A stretch of 8,604 nucleotides of DNA from Nitrospinae bacterium RIFCSPLOWO2_12_39_16 (GTDB taxonomy: Bacteria > Nitrospinota > Nitrospinia > UBA9942), in contig MHDO01000005.1 in assembly GCA_001805005.1 (NCBI GenBank), forward strand, positions 1 through 8,604. Reading direction: 5' to 3'. Positions within the stretch are counted from its first letter, which is position 1, and each line of letters starts with the position of its first letter. Of the stretch, positions 1 to 5,331 are shown in pieces. The notes below the pieces were generated by a model that was not told where the DNA came from, searched no databases, and saw nothing but the letters and a program-made list of their open reading frames with translations. The translations under genes were made by a program, and so were the position numbers.

Positions 1-265
1 GCCATGCAAGATGAGAATATTTTGTATCCGTACTTACAGAAACAACTTCACACCCTGCCGATTTTAATTCCTTATGCTTATCTGCAAGGTCTTTAAGCTC
101 AGTCGGGCAAATAAATGTAAAATCTGCCGGATAGAAAAATAGAATCAACCACTGCTTTTTTCCCTTTACCTCATCAAAACTTATCTTGCCAAAATCCCTC
201 TTAATAGGGTCATAGACATCCATTTCAAAATTCTGAATAACCTGTCCAATCTTATATGTATCCAT
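1..265 (-). CDS. Peroxiredoxin of the AhpC/TSA family (3' end cut by window edge)
   Basis: Only the first 88 codons are visible; the gene runs off the left edge. The translation begins MDTYKIGQVIQNFEMDVYD and contains the peroxidatic-cysteine motif PADFTFICPTE, with P46, T50 and C53 matching the PxxxTxxC signature of typical peroxiredoxins. SHLAW at residues 84-88 is also an AhpC/Prx hallmark. The family reduces hydrogen peroxide and organic hydroperoxides in the cytoplasm through a cysteine sulfenic acid intermediate. The resolving cysteine would lie in the missing C-terminal part, so 1-Cys versus 2-Cys cannot be settled. The start is well supported: a strong AGGAGG Shine-Dalgarno lies at 274-279, 8 nt before the ATG at 265. 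The gene follows the PerR-type regulator by 53 bp on the same strand with no visible terminator, so the two are probably co-transcribed. It is an ahpC-like gene; the exact subfamily is not resolved. Confidence 0.93.
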   Translation of the reverse strand, partial: MDTYKIGQVIQNFEMDVYDPIKRDFGKISFDEVKGKKQWLILFFYPADFTFICPTELKDLADKHKELKSAGCEVVSVSTDTKYSHLAW

Positions 266-318
266 AGTAAAATCCTCCTTTCTCATTTGAGTAATGTTAA
301 TATTTCAGTTTTTTATTA

Positions 319-741
319 TTAATCCCCCCTTTCCTTCTGACATTCCTTGCAAATACCATAAAAATCTATGTGGTTTCTAATAGTTTTAAATTCTTTCAAT
401 ATCTCATTTGGAAGCATCAATGAATCAGAATAATCTTTAAATACATCACTTATCTTGTTGCATTCTGTGCATATAATATGGTGATGCGGCGCGATATTGG
501 GGTCGTAATGCCTCTTCTCATAGTCAATTGTAACTTCAAGAATCTCTCCCTTCTCCTTTAATGCCTGAAGTGTATTATAAACAGTAGCAAAGGATACTGT
601 CGGATAAGCCTTTTTGATATTGGTAAATATATCATCAGCAGTTGGATGGCTTGTATTTCCGTCCAGATACTTCAAGATTGCCAGCCTCTGAGGCGTGAGC
701 TTGAAATCTCTTTTTCTGTATTTTGCGATTATCTTTTTCAT
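319..741 (-). CDS. perR: Fur-family peroxide-responsive repressor, PerR type
   Basis: This 140-residue protein has the normal Fur/PerR length. An N-terminal winged helix (KLTPQRLAILKYL; ATVYNTLQALKEKG, residues 14-67) is followed by a C-terminal metal-binding dimerisation domain. Two CxxC pairs, C91/C94 and C131/C134, form the structural zinc site. The regulatory metal ligands of Bacillus subtilis PerR (H37, D85, H91, H93, D104) have exact counterparts here at a constant offset of five: H32, D80, H86, H88 and D99. An Asp rather than Glu at the D104 position is associated with peroxide sensing by metal-catalysed histidine oxidation, whereas Fur proteins carry Glu. I therefore favour PerR over Fur or Zur. 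In Fe-bound form it should repress peroxide-defence genes and release DNA when oxidised. It precedes the peroxiredoxin gene and has PerR-box-like sites at its own promoter, suggesting autoregulation. No convincing Shine-Dalgarno precedes the ATG at 741. Confidence 0.9.
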   Translation of the reverse strand: MKKIIAKYRKRDFKLTPQRLAILKYLDGNTSHPTADDIFTNIKKAYPTVSFATVYNTLQALKEKGEILEVTIDYEKRHYDPNIAPHHHIICTECNKISDVFKDYSDSLMLPNEILKEFKTIRNHIDFYGICKECQKERGD

Positions 742-748
742 ATCTAAT

Positions 749-763
749 TTAGAATTATTCTTA
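749..763 (-). promoter_or_regulatory. PerR-box-like operator, proximal
   Basis: The plus-strand sequence TTAGAATTATTCTTA matches 11 of the 14 defined positions of the B. subtilis PerR consensus TTATAATNATTATAA. Six of its seven base pairs are symmetric about the centre, including a G/C pair, which is notable in this AT-rich stretch. It lies just downstream of the predicted transcription start and 7 nt upstream of the perR start codon, where a bound repressor would block transcription. Assignment as a PerR site is inferred from the neighbouring regulator. Confidence 0.5.
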
Positions 764-765
764 TT

Positions 766-780
766 TGATAATTAATATAA
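766..780 (-). promoter_or_regulatory. PerR-box-like operator, overlapping the -10 element
   Basis: The sequence TGATAATTAATATAA matches 12 of 14 defined PerR-box positions and has 5 of 7 symmetric pairs. It overlaps the -10 hexamer at 774-779 and lies two bases from the proximal box, so the two could form a tandem operator. Because the region is very AT-rich, a chance match is more likely here than for the proximal box. Confidence 0.4.
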
Positions 781-802
781 TCTATATGAAAATAATTGTC
801 AA
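774..802 (-). promoter_or_regulatory. Sigma70-like promoter of the perR-peroxiredoxin unit
   Basis: Read on the minus strand, a perfect TTGACA -35 (797-802) is followed after 17 nt by TATATT (774-779), a 5/6 match to the -10 consensus. The predicted start of transcription is near 767, giving a leader of roughly 25 nt before the perR ATG at 741. The rest of the 742-925 gap is AT-rich. I see no convincing hairpin terminator for glyS in it, so some read-through from glyS into perR is possible. Confidence 0.7.
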
Positions 803-925
803 GCATTATTTTATATTTTAAATACACCAATAATTCTATCTGAGGCAGCAAGACAAAAGGAATTAAAACAAAAAAGCAAATAAGCAGGATTACTTGGAAG
901 GTTTTAAGACTTAATCACTATATAT

Positions 926-3007
926 TCATTTAACTATAATTATCTTTGTAAAATCAGCAAGTTCACCATATAATTTTGATATATTGCTTAAGAGATTTAA
1001 TCTATTTTCTCGTAAAGATTTATCTTCAACCATGACCATAACCTTATCAAAAAATTTATCTACCGAGCCTCTTATCTCGGCAATTTTTTTCATGGCATCA
1101 AGATACATTTTTTCCTCAACCAGCTTTTCTACATCGCTTTTTATACTATTAAAACTATCATACAATTCTTTCTCTGCATCCTCTTTTAACAAGGCAGGGT
1201 CAGGGCTGCCATATTTATTTTCTTTTATGATATTTGCTGCCCTTTTAAATGCAATTGCCAATGGCGAAAAATATTCCAATGTCTTAAGCTCCGATAAAGC
1301 CTTTACCTTATTAACCGCATCAAGTATGTCATTAAATCTTGCAGAGAAGACTGCATCCACAACATCGTAGGAAAAACCGTCTGATACTAATTGATTTTTG
1401 AGTCTTGATTTAAAGAAATCTATAACCTCATTTTTTACCTCTCCCCTGCCCCTTTCTATTTTCTGCCCAGCTATATCCATAGCCCTATCTATTAAATCTG
1501 ATACAGAAATCTGATAGCTTTTCCCTAAAATTATGTTAGCAATAGCAAGGGTTTGTCTTCTTAATGCGTAAGGGTCTTCTGAACCGGTAGGAATGAGTCC
1601 AACACCAAAACAGCCAATAATTGTATCTATCTTGTCGGCAATACTGACTATATCGCCTGCACGGCTATCCGGTAGTTTATCACCTGCAAATCTCGGAAGA
1701 TAGTGTTCATAAATTGCATCTGCCACTTCTTGTTTTTCCCCTGAAAGCCTTGCATACTCCCTCCCCATTATCCCCTGCAAATCAGGAAACTCATAAACCA
1801 TTTGGGTAACTAAATCCGCCTTGCATAAAAATGCCCCCCTCTCAGAAATCTCTTTTGAGTCAGGAGCTATTTTATCAGCAATATAACAGGCAAGCTTGAC
1901 AATACGCTCAACCTTTTCATAATATGTCCCAAGCTTTTCCTGAAAGACTACAGATTTTAATTTTTCTATATATTCCTTAAGGGGTTTCTTTTTATCTTCC
2001 TCATAAAAAAATCTTGCATCAGAAAATCGCGCCTTAAGCACCCTTTCATAACCGGCTTTCATAACTGCTGGATTCTTAACCTTATTGTTGCTAATTGCAA
2101 TAAAATTTGGCAGGAGACTGCCATTTGAATTTACAATCGAAAAATATCTCTGATGCTTTTTCATGACAGAGATTAGAACCTCTTTGGGGAGTTCAAGATA
2201 CTCCTTTCCGAACTCTCCAAGTATAGGACAGGGGTATTCAACAAGATGTGTAACAGCTTCTAACAGATTGGCATCTTCATAAAGACTTCCGCCAGCCTTT
2301 TTTGCCAGTTTATTTGCCTCTTTTAATATTGTCTCTCTTCTATCTTCTTGATTAAAAATGATGTAATTTTCCTTTGTCTTTTTCCCATAAGAAGCAAAGT
2401 CCTTAACAGTGAAAGTCTTTGGACTCAAGAATCTATGGCCAAAAGATTTATTTCCGCTCTTGACACTATCAAATTCAAACTTGACTACATCGCCATTGTA
2501 AAGGCATAAAATCCAATGGACAGGTCTTACAAATTTTACATTCCCATCCCCCCACCTCATGTGCTTTGGAAATGGTATGGAAAATATCAGTTTAGGCAGA
2601 ATATCAGGAAGGATTTTCTTTGTCGCCTCCCCTTTCTCTTCCTTCACTGCACAGAGATATTCACCCTTCTCTGTTTTCTCAACATTCAAATCCTCTACAC
2701 GAATCCCCTGATTTTTTGCAAAACCAACAGCGGCTTGAGTGGGCAGTCCCTTCTCATTAAAGGATACCCGTTTAGGAGGACCAATTACCTTTGAAGTAAT
2801 ACTCTCCTGCCTATCCGAAAGATTTTCAACGAATAAAATAAGCCTCCTCGGCGAACCGAAGACCTTTATTTGCCCATGTGAGACCCTATTTTCAGCAAAT
2901 AACTTCTTTGTCAGCTCTTCAATCTTACCAATTGCAGGATTCAGATATACAGAAGGAATCTCCTCTGTCCCTATTTCTAAAAGCAACTCTTTTAACATAA
3001 TTTGCAT
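926..3007 (-). CDS. glyS: Glycyl-tRNA synthetase beta subunit
   Basis: The 693-residue product has the usual length for the beta subunit of the alpha2beta2 glycyl-tRNA synthetase, which recognises tRNA-Gly and works with the catalytic alpha subunit GlyQ to charge glycine in the cytoplasm. Family landmarks appear in order: LLLEIGTEEIP near residue 8, KHMRWG at 148, HRFLSP at 191, DANLLEAVTHLVEYPCPILG at 245, LPKEVLISVMKKHQRYF at 273, KADLVTQMVYEFPDLQGIMG at 396, the IPTGSEDPYALRRQ block at 472, and a DALR-like C-terminal anticodon-binding region with SVDKFFDKVMVM at 648. Two ATGs are possible, at 3007 and 2998, and neither has a Shine-Dalgarno. A strong promoter ends only a few bases upstream, which favours the ATG at 2998 or a leaderless start. 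GlyQ is not adjacent; the upstream neighbour is the divergent leuC. No frameshift or missing block is apparent. Confidence 0.97.
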   Translation of the reverse strand: MQIMLKELLLEIGTEEIPSVYLNPAIGKIEELTKKLFAENRVSHGQIKVFGSPRRLILFVENLSDRQESITSKVIGPPKRVSFNEKGLPTQAAVGFAKNQGIRVEDLNVEKTEKGEYLCAVKEEKGEATKKILPDILPKLIFSIPFPKHMRWGDGNVKFVRPVHWILCLYNGDVVKFEFDSVKSGNKSFGHRFLSPKTFTVKDFASYGKKTKENYIIFNQEDRRETILKEANKLAKKAGGSLYEDANLLEAVTHLVEYPCPILGEFGKEYLELPKEVLISVMKKHQRYFSIVNSNGSLLPNFIAISNNKVKNPAVMKAGYERVLKARFSDARFFYEEDKKKPLKEYIEKLKSVVFQEKLGTYYEKVERIVKLACYIADKIAPDSKEISERGAFLCKADLVTQMVYEFPDLQGIMGREYARLSGEKQEVADAIYEHYLPRFAGDKLPDSRAGDIVSIADKIDTIIGCFGVGLIPTGSEDPYALRRQTLAIANIILGKSYQISVSDLIDRAMDIAGQKIERGRGEVKNEVIDFFKSRLKNQLVSDGFSYDVVDAVFSARFNDILDAVNKVKALSELKTLEYFSPLAIAFKRAANIIKENKYGSPDPALLKEDAEKELYDSFNSIKSDVEKLVEEKMYLDAMKKIAEIRGSVDKFFDKVMVMVEDKSLRENRLNLLSNISKLYGELADFTKIIIVK

Positions 3008-3010
3008 TGT

Positions 3011-3040
3011 TATATATCACATATTTATGAGATGTGTCAA
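3011..3040 (-). promoter_or_regulatory. Predicted glyS promoter, very close to the start codon
   Basis: On the minus strand a perfect TTGACA (3035-3040) is followed after 18 nt by TATATA (3011-3016), preceded by a TG dinucleotide as in extended -10 promoters. Transcription would begin near 3004-3006, inside or just after the first possible ATG (3007). The message would then be leaderless from that ATG or have only a few leader bases before the second ATG at 2998. This fits the absence of a Shine-Dalgarno sequence. Confidence 0.55.
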
Positions 3041-3061
3041 ATTTGAATCTGTCCGAATTTT

Positions 3062-3092
3062 TTCACATTACAAATATAAACTTTGATATAAT
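3062..3092 (+). promoter_or_regulatory. Predicted leuC promoter with extended -10
   Basis: A perfect TATAAT (3087-3092) is preceded by TG and one base (TGATATAAT), the extended -10 pattern that can work with a weak -35. The best -35 candidate is TTCACA (3062-3067, 5/6 match) at a long 19-nt spacing. Transcription would start near 3099, leaving a leader of about 43 nt, too short for a leucine attenuator or T-box; none is visible. The promoter is back to back with the glyS promoter, about 22 bp apart at the -35 elements. Confidence 0.55.
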
Positions 3093-3141
3093 AGTTCAGA
3101 CATACTTTTAAAACTCTATTGCCTGAAAAGGAGATATTATA

Positions 3142-4404
3142 ATGGGAATGACTATTACTGAGAAAATTCTTGCCGCACACACAGGGAAAAAAGGGGTATC
3201 AGCAGGAGACCTAATAATGTCAAAGGTTGATATAGCCCTCGGAAATGATATTACAGCCCCCCTCTCCATTGAAGAATTTAAAAAGGTTAAAGCAAAGAAA
3301 GTCTTTGATAAAGAAAAGATAGTTCTTGTTCCCGACCATTTTGCCCCGAATAAGGATATAAAATCAGCCCAGCAGGTGCGTATCTTAAAAAATTTTGCTA
3401 AACAATATAAAATCACAAACTATTTTGAGATGGGGCGGATGGGCATTGAACATGCCCTCTTGCCTGAAGAAGGGCTTGTCCTGCCGGGGGATGTAATTAT
3501 TGGTGCAGACTCCCATACATGCACATACGGTGCATTGGGGGCGTTCTCCACAGGTGTTGGCAGTACAGATTTAGCTGCCACAATGGTAACAGGTGAAATA
3601 TGGTTTAAAGTCCCCGAGTCAATGAAGTTTATATTCTATGGAAAACTGAAAAGATGGGTTACAGGAAAAGACCTTATCCTTTATACAATTGGCAAGATAG
3701 GGGTTGATGGTGCATTGTATAAGGCAATGGAATTTACAGGCGAGATAATTGATAACCTGCCAATGGATGGAAGATTTACAATGGCTAATATGGCAATAGA
3801 GGCAGGGGCAAAGAGCGGAATTATTAATCCTGATGACATAACAATGGAATATGTAGAAGGAAGGGCAAAGAGGAAATTTAAGATATACACGAGTGATAAA
3901 GATGCTCAATATAGTGATGTGTTTGAATTTAACGCAAAGGATATTGAGCCTCAGGTCGCATTCCCTCATCTGCCGTCAAATACAAAGCCCATAAGCAAGG
4001 CGGGCAATGTAAAGATTGACCAGGTAGTAATCGGCTCATGCACAAATGGAAGAATATCTGACTTGAGAGAGGCTGCCTCTGTCTTAAAAGGAAAGAAGGT
4101 TCACAAGGATGTAAGGATGATAGTCATCCCTGCCACTCAGAGGATTTATAAGATGGCAATAGATGAAGGGTTGATTGGTATATTCATTGATGCCGAGGCT
4201 GTTGTCAGCACACCTACCTGCGGTCCCTGTCTTGGCGGGCACATGGGTGTCCTTTCAGAAGGCGAGAGGGCTATATCCACTACAAATAGAAACTTTGTCG
4301 GCAGGATGGGGCATCCGAAGAGTGAGGTCTATCTCTCAAACCCTGCAATCGCTGCTGCCTCTGGAATCTTGGGAAAAATTTGCAGTCCGGATGAGATAAA
4401 ATAA
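3142..4404 (+). CDS. leuC: 3-isopropylmalate dehydratase large subunit (short LeuC type)
   Basis: This 420-residue aconitase-superfamily protein has the length of the short LeuC type (LeuC2/HacA-like) rather than the roughly 465-residue enterobacterial form. It isomerises 2-isopropylmalate to 3-isopropylmalate in leucine biosynthesis, as a heterodimer with LeuD. Conserved blocks include MTITEKILAAHTG at the N-terminus, VPDHFAPN at 63, the long signature beginning GADSHTCTYGALGAFSTGVG at 121, GSCTNGR at 298 and TPTCGPCLGG at 357. The three 4Fe-4S ligands are C300, C360 and C363. The start is supported by AAGGAGA at 3128-3134, about 8 nt before the ATG, and by the usual N-terminus. Large subunits of the related homoaconitase are very similar, so homoaconitate or another 2-hydroxyacid cannot be excluded from sequence alone. 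leuD is not downstream; an unrelated, frameshifted gene follows after 15 bp in the same direction. Confidence 0.93.
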   Translation: MGMTITEKILAAHTGKKGVSAGDLIMSKVDIALGNDITAPLSIEEFKKVKAKKVFDKEKIVLVPDHFAPNKDIKSAQQVRILKNFAKQYKITNYFEMGRMGIEHALLPEEGLVLPGDVIIGADSHTCTYGALGAFSTGVGSTDLAATMVTGEIWFKVPESMKFIFYGKLKRWVTGKDLILYTIGKIGVDGALYKAMEFTGEIIDNLPMDGRFTMANMAIEAGAKSGIINPDDITMEYVEGRAKRKFKIYTSDKDAQYSDVFEFNAKDIEPQVAFPHLPSNTKPISKAGNVKIDQVVIGSCTNGRISDLREAASVLKGKKVHKDVRMIVIPATQRIYKMAIDEGLIGIFIDAEAVVSTPTCGPCLGGHMGVLSEGERAISTTNRNFVGRMGHPKSEVYLSNPAIAAASGILGKICSPDEIK

Positions 4405-4419
4405 AATTACATAGCGCTT

Positions 4420-5302
4420 ATGTTTTTCTCCCTCAGCAAAAAGATAGAAATCCTTCCCATAATCCACGGAAGCGGGGATTTTGCAAGGGTTGCAAGGCAA
4501 AAGGTTTTAAGCTCTCATTTTGACTGCCTTGCAGTATCCATCCATCCCTCTTTTAAAAATTCAGTAGAGACTGGCATAAGACTCCTTCCATCAATAACCA
4601 TTGCCTCGCTTGAGGAAGAGACAGATGGAGAAATGGATGTGTTCAGTTTTGTCCCTATAGACCCATGTCCGGGAGCAGACAAAGGCACTCCTTGGTGAAG
4701 ACCTTGCAAGGACAGAGAAGTTTACAACATCGGTCAAGGATGGGATTGATATAAGGGATACATTGAGGCATTGGTATACAGGCAATATATATGTAAAGGA
4801 AATTCCCCCATCCAGAGGGAGTGTAGATGCTGTAGTCTTTATCTTTGAAGCAAACCCTGACATATCCAAATATAGCTGGAGACAGACATGGTATGCAGAG
4901 CATGGGGAGGAATCCACACTCTGTTTCTATGCAACACCATATAGTGAAGATATGATTGGACCCGGCATTGCCCGTTCAACCTATGGAGGATGCTTTATGC
5001 TATTCCCCCCAAGACATATACCTGATATATGGCAGGATATAAGGTTTAAAAATTCAGAATCCCTTGATGAGAGGCTTATCTCAGCCTCACTCTTTTACTC
5101 AAGGGAGAGGCATGTGGCTCTTGTTGCCCCAAAACCGCCGTCACTAAAATGGAGGCGTCTTGCAAGACAGCACAAAAAAAACCTCGTCTATATCCCCTTA
5201 AAGAGATTTTCACTCCAAACCGTAGATAAAGTAAGGAGATTCCATGTTTTGAACGGCAAAGAAATCAGGAGCTATGCGGCGAGGTTTATACAGGAGTTTT
5301 GA
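4420..5302 (+). pseudogene. Unrecognised conserved-looking protein, broken by one frameshift
   Basis: I do not recognise this family with confidence. The first part (4420-4683, 88 codons) ends in a stop at 4696-4698, and the reading continues in the +1 frame from about 4685 to 5302. Dropping one G of the pair at 4684-4685 joins them as DPCPGADK-ALLGEDLARTEKF, giving a coherent product of about 293 residues. The +1 frame is open from 4661 to the stop, and its first start-like codon is a TTG at 4763 without a ribosome-binding site, so the second half is not a separate gene. Visible features are an N-terminal IIHGSGDF motif, an FVPIDPC segment, a middle rich in aromatic residues (SRGSVDAVVFIFEANPDIS, then WRQTWYAEHGEESTLCFYAT) and a basic C-terminus (LKWRRLARQHKKN). 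There is no signal peptide or membrane span, so it is probably cytoplasmic. It starts 15 bp after leuC in the same frame, with no Shine-Dalgarno, suggesting read-through transcription and translational coupling. The break could be a real mutation or a sequencing or assembly error. Confidence 0.75.
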
Positions 5303-5331
5303 AAGAAATTATAAACCATACTTGAAATCGC

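Noticed and set aside
803..925. Terminator or small RNA after glyS
   Set aside because: There is a T-rich run on the minus strand around 866-880, but I found no stable stem preceding it. The short frames here resemble nothing I recognise.
984..1370. Plus-strand open frame of 128 codons opposite glyS (with similar ones at 2516-2794 and 2739-3086)
   Set aside because: These lie antisense to a well-conserved glyS frame, have low-complexity serine/leucine/phenylalanine-rich translations and no ribosome-binding site. They are shadows of the real gene.
3619..3969. Minus-strand open frames opposite leuC (also 3108-3416 and 3681-3890)
   Set aside because: Every conserved LeuC block is on the plus strand across this stretch. 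The antisense translations are cysteine/isoleucine-rich without recognisable motifs.
4681..4690. Programmed +1 ribosomal frameshift at aaaggcactc
   Set aside because: There is no recognisable slippery heptamer, rare-codon stall or downstream pseudoknot visible by eye. A one-base insertion or sequencing error is simpler, although conservation in homologues could reopen the question.
4515..4917. Minus-strand frames overlapping the frameshifted gene (4515-4709, 4591-4917, 4655-4903)
   Set aside because: They have no motif or ribosome-binding site and lie opposite the coherent frame-corrected product.
4763..5302. Independent gene of 179 codons in the second frame
   Set aside because: Its first codon is a TTG with no Shine-Dalgarno, and the same frame is open and protein-like upstream to 4661, joining smoothly to the first half after a one-base correction. 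It is the C-terminal part of a frameshifted gene.
5303..5331. Bidirectional terminator between the convergent genes
   Set aside because: The 29-bp gap shows no inverted repeat with enough G+C pairing and no clear T-tract on either strand.
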